A stretch of DNA of 64,000 nucleotides from Cyclotella cryptica (taxonomy: Eukaryota; Bacillariophyta; Thalassiosirophyceae; Thalassiosirales; Thalassiosiraceae), in NCBI GenBank assembly GCA_013187285.1, contig JABMIG010000032.1, positions 620,001 to 684,000 on the forward strand, read 5' to 3'. The position numbers and the translations under genes were made by a program. The notes below the pieces were generated by a model. It was given only the letters and a program-made list of their open reading frames with translations. It had not been told where the DNA came from and did not search any database. The first letter of the stretch is position 1; each line of letters begins with the position of its first letter. This document shows, in pieces, positions 1 through 9,676 of the stretch.

Positions 1-824
1 TCGTGGTATCCGAGGAGCCCGGTCCCCACTTCGGCATGGGATTGGATTGCTATATTCAGTGGTCTAGCCCGATCCGGCGTCTGACAGATTTGAAGGTGGG
101 TGATATGAGTCTGTAATTACATGTTTCTTGTCAGTATCAAAGTCACTTGATATCGACGAGACCGAGACCTTGAGTTACTTATTACTATTGTATCTCACAG
201 GTACATGCTGCACTGAAACGTTACCTGAGAAGAAAACGCGTCAATGAAATGCTATTGCATAATATTAATATCCCACCAGAGATCACCGACATTGACTTGG
301 GGTGCGATATATCGCAACTAAGACTTAACGGGGAAGCACCAGTATCTAAAGCCAAAATAGTCGATCCGATTGATTACAGTTCTGGACTCGGTATGATATT
401 TGCCGCTAGACCCATCCAATCATCTTCCACCAATTTTTGGCTATTCGAATACGTTCGACGAAAAGTTGATGGAAAGGAGACTGAGGTCATGTTTGAAAGC
501 ATTATCCTGGGTTGTGTGAACCAGGAGAGATTTCAATATGCAGTTTATGTCTACGAACTTGGGTGAGTTATCATTGCCGCTAGTATTCTGGATGCTTATG
601 TACGTTATCTCATAAGCTCTTCGCTATCCCGTGACGGGATTTGGGATATGACGTAATGAACACGCAGTTTGGAACATCGTTACTTGTCCGAAGTTGGCAA
701 ATTGGAGGAGGGAGAAAGGCTGTGGCTGAAAGTTGTTTCAGTAAATCCAAGATTGGAGCTTCTGACGTTTTCTTTGGCTTCTAAAAGCGGCGGAATACAT
801 CACTCACATCCTACTTCATCATAG
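1..824 (+). CDS. RNB-family exoribonuclease, C-terminal part (5'-truncated by window)
   Basis: Three exons can be joined: 1-95, 201-562 and 668-824, stop TAG at 822-824, with GT-AG introns. The first exon gives GLDCYIQWSSPIRRLTDLK and the second opens VHAALKRYL. Together they match the end of the RNase II/R catalytic domain, whose hallmark is Y-x2-(F/W)-(T/S)-SPIRR followed by D-x3-H. The final exon reads ELGLEHRYLSEVGKLEEGE and then WLKVVSVNPR, the usual form of a C-terminal S1-like RNA-binding fold. The family degrades RNA 3' to 5' processively; the metal-binding aspartates lie further upstream, outside the window. It could be a cytosolic Dis3/Rrp44-like, organellar RNR1 or mitochondrial DSS1-like enzyme. 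The visible part cannot separate these, and no targeting peptide is in view. The frame is open across both splice junctions with no break. Confidence 0.82.
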
Positions 825-1117
825 TGGCAGCTTTAGAAGCAATCGCCCCGGACTTCTAAAGCGAAGCAGTGCGAAAGTACAACGTAGAACTGAATCGACT
901 ATAGTTAATGCCATTATGATTTGGATCTCATTATATTTGATCCGTACTACAAAAGCAACCTACATAAATGCACAAGTCCTAAATCTAATAACAGAGTCAT
1001 CACGTGGAACTTTGGGATATGAAAATCTACAATCTACTTGCCTAATGTTGACGCTTAAGGTGGAACAAACGTAGTCAGGGTCGAAATGAGTGGTCGTTGG
1101 ACAAAGTGGATGAATGA
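825..1117. other. Intergenic spacer between convergent genes
   Basis: The exoribonuclease gene (+) and the zinc-finger gene (-) converge here, so this stretch should hold both 3' ends. No coding signal or RNA gene is seen. Confidence 0.6.
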
Positions 1118-2026
1118 TTACTTAGAAACTCCAAGCATCATCAATGCCTCCGCGGTAGGATTGCGATTGCGCACGTCCTGTCCTCGCATCGTTCCCATCA
1201 TTGGAGCATGGGGGTTGACACCGCCTCCATAGCCCATTGCTCCCATGGCAGGGTTGGCGAAATGTCCAACATAGCTCAATGGAACTCCAAACATGGAAGG
1301 GTGCATCGCCGGAACGAGTCCAGCGGTCATACCCATGCCGGGAAACATGTTTTGAGCTGCGATAACCTGGCACATGTCACTAGAGGAAAAGCAATTCATC
1401 TGGGAGAGCATGTATGGATGTGGAACCAGCGAAGGCTGGAAAATTGGAACGAAACCTGCCCCGGCTTTCAAAGGGATCTCTCCCGACTCGACTTGGTGCT
1501 GGTGTCTCTTGCACATGCCACCCACGGCGGCAACTTTCCTGCAGCCGACCATGATACAAGTTGACGATGGAGCGGCATGTTCCTTGCATTTGCTGCCTCG
1601 GACAGATATTTTGGTGCACCCCTTCGTGTCACACGGCTTGCGCGGAGGTCTGAGAAGGAAACCATGATATGGAGAGGCAGGAGCGCGACGTGAGACTTCA
1701 TGAGACTTAAACACGATTACAAATAAAACGTGCCACGGCGGCACTCACCCGTGCTTTGAGCACATCCCTGCACATTTTGAGCTCTTGGTACATCCCGGAA
1801 AGCCGCACTTCCGGCGCTTCGCCCCGTGCGCGACGCACAAGCCTCCTTGAACGATGCCATTCTTGCAACCAGCAACAGAGCAAGTTCGCTTGTGGGCCTT
1901 CACTTCTCCCATGGCAGAAGCCAACGGGGCGGCTGCAACAGCAGCAACTGTGGGATACGGGTTGGCATGAAACGCCTGCTGATCCTGGTAGAATGGCATG
2001 TTGGGGGGGAAGAGTTGAGAGGCCAT
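1118..2026 (-). CDS. Four-finger C-x4-C-x9-C-x2-H ('WRKY-like' zinc finger) protein
   Basis: Two exons on the minus strand, 2026-1749 and 1649-1118, join in phase 2 across a 99-bp GTGAGT..TTCTCAG intron to give 269 residues. Residues about 47-155 hold four tandem fingers of the same form: CSVAGC..CVAH, CGFPGC..CSKH, CDTKGC..CKEH and CIMVGC..CKRH. Each is C-x4-C-x9-C-x2-H, so metal binding is likely. This finger type is abundant in diatoms and oomycetes, where annotation pipelines call it WRKY19-like although no WRKYGQK sequence is present. The intron falls between fingers 2 and 3. The C-terminus is rich in Met, Gly and Pro, as in many transcription-factor tails. A nuclear DNA- or RNA-binding role is inferred, not shown. 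The ATG at 2026 is the first in frame. Confidence 0.75.
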
Positions 2027-3639
2027 CGCGTCGGTTGGGTCTGATGTGAAATTATGGTTTTCTCTGCTTTCTGCGTCGAAGAATTTCGGAGTTGTGTCAA
2101 AATGAGCAAGTCGACAGCAGGCATGCAGGTTTTTATTATTTTATTAGTTGCGAATCTATCTGCGCGTACTAAATCCAACATCATATATTATCATCAACAT
2201 ACAACATACCCACATTGTTTTGTTGGATAACTCTTTTGACGCGCTTTGAGTCTCCAACCAGAGTGAACTGAGGCCTCGGAGTGATGGAATTCTCTATGCT
2301 CCGACTCTGGAGGTGTCATGATGAGAGCTATTTGAAGGGGGTTAGATAGAAGCAGTTGCTACTAATTCCCTTGTGAGGAATCTGCTACACAGGTGGTCTT
2401 GTGTGTGTAAGAAGGTGTGACCCTCTCTCAGTCGGAATTCTCCGGTTGACCCCGACAACGCGGACTCCCTTCAGATTCTTTTCCATAAACTCATTGAAAC
2501 CTTAAGGTCAAGGTTCCGTGTTCCCTATGCCATACTTTGCGTACCTGATTGATTGTTCGCACCCTCGACGAGCCAGGGCTTAACAATGTAATGTGGGACT
2601 CGACTTTGCACGTCTCTGTCTCGAGCTCACTACCCATTATTTTACACGACGTACGAGCGTCCTCCTATCCACTCTAAATCCTGTTTTCCAAGAGTAGATG
2701 ATGTAGAAGTAGGAAGGCTAAATTCTACCACAAGATCCTGTTTCGACTCAACATTGTCACACAAGTATAATGTTACAAGCAGCCGCTGCAAGATTTTTTA
2801 GCAGCAATAGGAGCCTGCAAACTAGAAGAAGTCTTGTTTCTCTAAATAAAGATAACAGCCGAAGCCAGTTAGTGCTCACTCCATGCTAGCTTTGCTCACG
2901 TGGCATGCACGAGCACAAAATTTGATATATTTTTAAAGGATGTATTGCCTTTTTTAAAGGAGCATGTAAAACATAGATAAGCCTTTGAGGCTAGAGAACG
3001 TACAATCACAGCACATGATTAAGTGCTGCCTTAGCACTCAAACTCACTTAAATATTGGTTTAAGAAGTTTCGCAAAACAATATTCGAATCTTAATCTTAT
3101 TTTATCTCATTTTGACCAGACCTAAGTGGGAACTGAATATGAATTTAAATTGTTAGCGCCAGTATGTGTGCAAAAGAGTTGCGAAAAAAAGTTGTGTGAT
3201 GGGGCCGATTGACACAAATATTTGTGAGCTCACAACCATTAATTTTGTGTGGGACGTCTACCAGTCGTAGGAAAAGATTGTGCGAAAAAAGTGTTGGGTC
3301 CGAAATTGAGGAAATTCGCGTAGGACATGGGGAAATGTGTGAACAAGGAGTTGTGTGAGCACTAAAACTGCTCCTTAGTAACTCAAACCCATCATCAATA
3401 TCATAGATGACGTCACTATTTTTTGCTAGCCATCATAGAAAACTCTATGATTTTCCCACGTCATGGAAAGAAATCTATATGCAAAAGCACTAGTAAACTA
3501 ACAATATTAATTTGATTAAGTCAAAATCATAGAACCATTTTATGATGTTGTCTAGTGCCAAATTCTGGCACCAAGACTGTGCATACACGTCATAGAGGGG
3601 TACAAATCCCCATCAAAAGTTCAGCAGCACATCTAGCAT
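2027..3639. other. Gene-poor spacer with one dispersed hairpin repeat
   Basis: No gene was found. The stretch is AT-rich with short chance reading frames only. The one recognisable feature is the first copy of a dispersed repeat at about 2765-2955. Confidence 0.5.
2765..2955 (+). repeat. Dispersed hairpin repeat, copy 1
   Basis: About 50 bp starting ACAAGCAGCCGCTGCAAGAT at 2772 is nearly identical to a block at about 6049, and its core recurs at about 40107. Roughly 60 bp downstream both long copies read CAGTTAG followed by an imperfect inverted repeat (GTGCTC..GAGCAC here). The order of shared parts shows this is one repeat family. Copy 1 is the more degenerate in its hairpin. Confidence 0.6.
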
Positions 3640-4578
3640 GGGCAATTGTAACAGGAATCCCTCCATTTGTCGATCAGTTTTGCAGCATCAACAAGCTGGA
3701 AGAGATTGCAATGAGCAGTACTTGAAGAGGCGGTAATTAACGCTATAGACAAAAAGTGAAGGCTGACAGTGGTATGAATTCTTCCATCCTCAATGAGAGG
3801 CTGAAGAACTTACAAGCGTTACTCATGAAACAGTTGGATGAAGTTGGAAACATAGGTGGCAGTCCTGTTGAACCCGAAGTTGCTGCGGCCGGTGATCATA
3901 TTGACATACGGCAGAGGAGAAACATTCTTTTCTACTGGGGTAAGTTTTGGTGTGTCCCAGAGTCTTTTGGATTTCTTACCAAAGTTACTCGTTTGAATGG
4001 CTGGAGAATGTGGCTGAAGGATAAGGCTCTTGTTGTTGTCAACAAGACTTACATGATCAAGCCTTTCATGCAGCTCAAGGGTTCAGATTTGCCACGGAAG
4101 GAGTTGGCTAATGAGTTAGACACAAAATGGAAGCCAATTTTTGGAAGATAGCGGAGGCTCCAGGATTGGTGATACCAACAGATGTTGATGAGGATTTTTT
4201 CCAGTCTTCTTTTCATTTTGCAACAGACTATCTCAAGCAGACTGTGAGCTATATTTGGGCATGCAAAAGATGAAGGGCAACTCAGTAAGTATACAATTGG
4301 GACGTGGTCAAAAAAGGTTGCTCGTAGTGGAATTATCAAGAATGGTAAAGCAGAAGATAAAGCAAGGCTTTCTCCAAGTCCAAGTCCAGCTCATAACAAG
4401 GTGGATGGCAGGAATCATGGTGGGTGGAGTGTTCAAAGAAATGGAATTAGACAGGTGGCAAGAAGGGCAAGAGTAAACAGTCAGGAAGTAGCACAGGAGG
4501 TAGTGGATGGTATTGAGAGGGCTTTTGCTTATGTTGGAGTCTCTGAGTCGGGAGGTACATTAGATGACCTTTGAGATG
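3640..4578 (+). pseudogene. Decayed repeat-associated gene, unrecognised family
   Basis: A coding-like trace runs across this stretch in more than one frame. The clearest part, 3756-4151, ends with VPESFGF, NGWRMWL, IKPFMQLKGSDLP and WKPIF. This order (Pro-rich start, W-x2-W-L, KPF..L..LP, WKPIF) is one I associate with proteins of protist and algal transposable elements, but I cannot name the family. Further traces in other frames continue to about 4575, ending VSESGGTLDDL. Stops and frame changes separate the parts, so it is not functional. It has no intron signals and lies among repeats. It may be the remains of a DNA transposon gene. Confidence 0.4.
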
Positions 4579-5300
4579 GCTGATGGGTCAGGGGTACAGA
4601 CCTGATGGTTTTTTATGTCTAGGTGACTTTTTCCATCATGGTCTAAGGGACTGTAACTCAGGGTTCTGTGTGTTTGTTGTGTGGATTTTTAGTCTTTGTG
4701 GAATTTTGTGTTCATAAAGTATACTAGATGATGATTAGACCTTTTTTACTCCTGCAGTATTATAAGTAGTTCGTATAATAAACAAGTCGCAATCACAGGT
4801 AATAGAGTTTGTTGAGTTTTTTAGAGTACACTAAGACCTTTTTCACGTATGTGTAGCGTGCAATAGACATAATAATTACGTCCTGTTATATCTTTTCACT
4901 ATGATTAAAGCTAGACCTTTCTTGTCCTCGAATCGATTTAACATATAATATGTTGTCACGTGTACATATATGAGTAAATATATGATAATGTCGTGCTATA
5001 ATGAGGATTAGAGATATTACATACTAGGGTTTAGAATACGATACTCCCTCTAGAGGTAAATAATTCTAAGCCTACTTAGGCCTAAAACCAGTACTCGTGA
5101 CCCCATCAAGGGAAGCTTCATATTAAAATGACCGATTGATCCCCTTGGAGTTCTCGTCCCTTAAGTTAACTCTAGTTTTCAAGTCGTTTTGGTCGATTTC
5201 GGCAAGGTGGCAGCTCGAGTTGAGCCAGGTTCCAAGACGGGCATAGGGTTTAATGTGGAATGAATAGTTGTAGGGTGAGGTTCAGTACCTACCCCCCACA
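4579..5300. other. AT-rich spacer, nothing recognised
   Basis: No open frame of note, no structural RNA and no clear repeat was seen in this stretch. Confidence 0.5.
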
Positions 5301-5645
5301 GTTTTGGAAGATAGATAAATATTGCCGAAGGTTGATTCATAAGAAGAGGAGGAGTCGTGTGCACCCAATCATAGGGATTATTGCCCAACTGTGATTCAAA
5401 GGGTGAGGAGGAGCCGCGCGGTAGCAGTCTTTTAAGAATTCGCAACAGCCCAGATAAAATGGGTATCCCAACAGTTTTGCAAGATAGAGAAATATTGCCA
5501 AAGGTTGATTCAGATGAAGAGCAGGAGTCACGTGCACGCAATATGAGGGAATATTGCCCAAATGTGATTCAAAGGGTGAGGAGGAGTCGCGCGCTAGCAG
5601 TCTTTTTCGAATTAGCAACGGCCCAGATAATATGGGTGGTCATCG
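5301..5645. repeat. Two tandem copies of a 173-bp unit
   Basis: GTTTTGGAAGATAGATAAAT at 5301 recurs as GTTTTGCAAGATAGAGAAAT at 5474. The similarity continues through TGTGATTCAAAGGGTGAGGA and ends at CCCAGATAA.ATGGGT in both. The copies differ by scattered substitutions and small indels, so the duplication is not recent. The frames that run through it on both strands look accidental. Confidence 0.75.
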
Positions 5646-5810
5646 CTTAGCATAAATTGACAAGACTGGTCGCGGCGCAGCCCAGAGAACATGGGAAAAG
5701 TGGAACAGCCCTTTTGACCAATATGGTCATGGATTAGTCTCATGATCGCTTGTTTTATTTAAACCATTGTTATTGAGAAAGGCCTAGAGTCAATCGCAAT
5801 CAAGCCCCTC

Positions 5811-6575
5811 AATTTTTGGCCATGCGTTATGTTAAGTTTAGATATTTTGTTAAAGGTAACGTTTGACTAAAACAATGTGACTACCCATGCATGTCAAACA
5901 CAAAATGAGCATTTTTACAGGTAATGTAGATGTAATACATTAGATGATACCAATAATGGCCAAAAGTGAAAAAAGTGTCTCATGTGGAGAAGAAGAAGAA
6001 CAATTCTGCTCAGTGATAAACTAAGATTTTAAAAAAAATCTTGATATTACAAGCAGCCGCTGCAAGATTTTTTAGCAGCAATAGGAGCCCGCAAAAAGGA
6101 ATTCGCCTTGTTTTATTAAAAGGAAGATATAACAGTGGCCGCCAGTTAGCGTGCCCGTGCGCGCCCCGCTCGCTTCGCTCGCGCAGCGCGCACGGGCACG
6201 ACTTTTTTAGTGCTGTGCTTTACAATATATTAAAAATAAAGCGACGCGTGCACGGGCACGAGTTTTTTAGTGCTGTGCTTTACAATATATTATAAATCGA
6301 GCTTCGCTCGCACAATCGCGAGTGTGTCAGAATTTTTGGCCATGCTTTATGTTAAGTTTAGATATTTTTTTAAAGGTAACATTGAACTAGAAAACAGTGA
6401 CTACCCATGCATGTCAAAAAGGAAAACAGCATTTTTACAGGTAATATTGAAGGCAAAAATTAGATGTTACCAATAATTGCCAAAAGTGAAAAAGTGTCTC
6501 ATAACGGAGAAGGAGGAAAACAACTCTCGATTAATGATAAACTAAGATTTTTTCAAGAAAAAATCTTTATTTTTA
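5811..6575. repeat. Two 235-245 bp direct repeats flanking a hairpin-repeat copy
   Basis: AATTTTTGGCCATGC begins both blocks, at 5811 and 6331, exactly 520 bp apart. Both continue with ATGTTAAGTTTAGATATT and GTGACTACCCATGCATGTCA, and end near AAACTAAGATTTT. The blocks are diverged by substitutions and short indels. The 285 bp between them hold the second copy of the hairpin repeat. The simplest reading is tandem duplication of a repeat unit; terminal repeats of an inserted element are possible, but no gene lies inside. Confidence 0.7.
6043..6330 (+). repeat. Dispersed hairpin repeat, copy 2, with a strong GC-rich stem
   Basis: The block opens with the same 50 bp as the repeat at 2772. It then contains a perfect 14-bp inverted repeat: arms 6150-6163 (CGTGCCCGTGCGCG) and 6187-6200, enclosing CGCTCGCTTCGCTCGC. 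The string ACGGGCACGA.TTTTTTAGTG, followed by CTGTGCTTTACAATATATTA, occurs twice (about 6191 and 6251), so the right part is itself duplicated. A GC-rich hairpin next to a CTAA on the minus strand recalls Helitron 3' ends, but the spacing is not canonical. Confidence 0.6.
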
Positions 6576-7322
6576 AAAGTCAAGTTCGACTCATAGAAAG
6601 ACGATCCACCTGTGCAACCTTGACCTTGATGCTCGAGAGACACCTTGCATAGAGATCACTTCTCTCATAATTTCTGTTCAACACAATCCTCATTTATGTG
6701 TTTTGTTACAAGCATTCAGATTCAAATTCTGACATAACATTGCTAAATTTATAATGAACGACAAACACAACCTGTTAGTTTTATTAATGTTTATGCTTCC
6801 TTTGCTTTAACAATTGAGACTTTGAAAAACTTCTCCAACGGTGTTGGAACTGCAGACTGCAAGGCTGATGGTGATTTTTCTCTATTTACTCCTGATTTTG
6901 TCAATTTCCTCTGAGTTGAGCAATAGGTACAGTCAAATTAACTAATTTTTAAGCATGATCAAGACTTACCATAGCATCAAATAAGCTAAAAAATATCTTT
7001 CAACAGGTGCTAGTAATTCTTGTGGATTGAAATTTTTTAAAACCAAGACAGAGCAGTGTGTTGTTACAACCATATTAAATGACACAATTTCTCAGGCTAC
7101 ACTTCGAAATTCCCTAGGAACAAGAGGAAAGACTTCGTATCAGTCAGTTAATGTGAACAGAAATCACTATTATGAACCGTAAAAGACCTAAAGTACAATA
7201 TATATCTATATTTTATGACGGAGTCTATGTGTGGTTTTGCTCTCCAAGAATTTTCAGCTATTTTTATTTGTACATGATGCACTCTAGTTGAATTGTCAGC
7301 TTTATTATGATTTACACAGGCC
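6576..7322. other. AT-rich spacer with weak coding traces
   Basis: Short in-frame traces (for example around 6995-7190) hint at old coding sequence, but nothing is long or conserved enough to name. Confidence 0.4.
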
Positions 7323-8350
7323 ATGCAGACTCATTTTGATGACTCTCACAATTGTTTGTATAGGGACATCATGCAGCAAAAAGCAAGCGGAATTCAAAGC
7401 AAGGTATATCAATTCATTGTGATTAAAAAGGAGCAACAACTTAATTTGGTTTTGAATATGGTGATTTTTATATTATTTGAAGGTTGTAATATCAAGATCA
7501 ATGTTGCCAGATGCATTCAACTGTTCAATGGTAACAAAAATATTGTTGATGAAGAAGGTGGAGCTCTATAAGTTTATCAAAAATTCAACATGATGAACAA
7601 GTCACTATGCAGTACTGCAATGAAGAAGCTTGGAAAAGATACAATAAATTAGACTGAGGCTTGTTGTGAAGCAGCAATTGATAAAGTCCCAGAGTTGGGA
7701 ATGTATTTAATAGAAATCAACAAACATTCACAAAAAGGATTGTATGCTTCAGAAAGAAGAGCAATTCCCATGCCAAAACCCAAGAATTACCAATGGTATT
7801 TTGCACACGCAAAGGATCTTCAGATATTTTGCTTAAGTGAGATATTTTGCTTAAGTGAAAATTGCGTTCAAGGATTTCATATTCAATAATCTTAACAACT
7901 TCCCTGATGAAATGTTGCGCGACATATATCCTCAATTTTACCGAGTCAAATGAAAAACATATGTGATGATGCATGAGTGGACAGAGATTCAAGTTAGTGA
8001 GAGTGATAGAGCAACTGACATGCAATCACCTAGATATACCACTGTAGTGAAATGGATGCATGGGATGTGATTCAAGACAGACAAAGAAAGAGTTACTATG
8101 TCATGGTCACAAGAAACCAGAAGAACTTATGAGAAAAAGCTTAGGTCATATGTGCTATAGATGGGTAAAAATGACATTAAATGAGATGGGTGTCATTGAA
8201 GAGGATATTAGACCAACTGACATCTGACATAGTAGAGTGTCCAGTTGATCATCATAAATTCCTCCCATACTATGCTAAAGAATAGTCGATAGTATTTGAT
8301 GGTAGTGTCATCTTCTGGATGCCTATGGGAGAGAAATCTATACTTGGCTT
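7323..8350 (+). pseudogene. Decayed transposase-like gene (weak)
   Basis: One frame runs from 7323 to 7889 interrupted by two stop codons (about 7569 and 7651), an open stretch longer than expected in this AT-rich sequence. Around 8090-8220 another frame reads SYYV..GHKKPEEL and then YRWVKMTL. This resembles the (Y)YVDGHE..V..YR block that precedes the catalytic core in some fungal and protist DDE transposases. The next 100 bp read FLPYYAK and FDGSVIFWMPMGEKS. The trace changes frame several times and is certainly dead. The family assignment is from memory of motifs and is uncertain. A 15-16 bp tandem duplication (TATTTTGCTTAAGTGA) lies at 7827-7858. Confidence 0.3.
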
Positions 8351-9676
8351 TGGACAGGCAAATCACTTCTAACTAAGTAATTCTAACACATCCCAATGGA
8401 TTTGACCAAAATGTGAGAAACCTTCCTTCAAAATTATTTTGTAATTGCTGATTACTCTGTAAAATACTGTCAACAGGTCAATTAACCCCATGACAAGTGC
8501 TGGTTACTGTGGGGTACTAATTGTCACATTACGATGTCATTGTGTGGCACTGTTCAGTAAGTGTGAATTGGCCCGCTGATGTGAAAAGTTAGGTGACTGA
8601 TTATTGATGTGTGATCAGTAATGTAAAAACAGTAATGTGAACTTAGTGAGAGACCACTACCCGTGAAGAATGTCCAAATGGGGAAGATGATTTCTGCCGT
8701 TCGGAGTAGGAAACGAGGTAAGAGGTTGTGGGATTGTGTTAAGGGACAATCAATTGAATCAATGACAAGAGCAGAAGATAACAAAGAAGCTATGTTTTAG
8801 GATCAAGCTCCAAAAGTGTGTTAACAACAGCACGGTGCATATGTAGATACAAATTAGGTTGGACAAACAGTAACTTTGAGGCATCGTCTAATGAACCTGC
8901 TGTGTATCACGGAGCATAAGACCTTAAATATGTCAAAAGATACCATTTCAGACGATCATAAGATATGATTATAACTTTTGATTGGTCGAACTTTTGGCTA
9001 TTGTGTGACAAACCAAAACAATCCGAAGAAGGTAGGCTTTCTGTAATGTCTTCTCTGTTTATTTCAGAAAAGCTTATTTTTCAAAATACACCCAGTTCAA
9101 AAGTAGGATGGGTCTTATAATCTGTAGGCACTTATGCTCCTTGATATATGGTAGAAGTGTCAGCCATGAATGTTCATCTCCAATAGCTGACACAGACAGC
9201 AAGATGTTCAGGGACTATGATTGCCATGATTGTGGAGGGTGATCGCTTCCAATTTTTCGATTGACATCTGTGTGGCACCATTTCTTCCTTCAAGCTAAAT
9301 TTGCTTGCGGGGTGTTAAAAAACTTAGATAGCCCTATCTATGCAACATTCAGTCCACGTAAAAATCACTCAAATTTCTACAGGAAGCACCTACACCTCGT
9401 GAACAAGTTGGATAACAGCCAAGATGGCATTTGGAACAGTGAGCTAAAGTGATGCAAGAGAAGGTGATGCTATGAAGCAATGAGGCACTTTATTTTAGTG
9501 CTGGTTGAATAGTGCTCAGGACCTCTTTGCCCCTCACTGAAATAATACCATTGGCGTACCATCTACAATCTTGTAAAGAATAAAAATCATGGAGTCATTG
9601 TCCAGCACTAGCAAGCCATGGCAGGCTTAAAACTAGAGTATAATAGCTGCTTGTCAAAAAAGCAGTTCCACTTGTT
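8351..9676. other. Spacer upstream of the ligase 3' end
   Basis: No gene or repeat recognised. It should contain the 3' untranslated region of the ligase gene at its right edge. Confidence 0.45.

Noticed and set aside
5811-6575. LTR-type element
   Set aside because: The direct repeats enclose only 285 bp with no gene, primer site or purine tract; tandem duplication explains them better.
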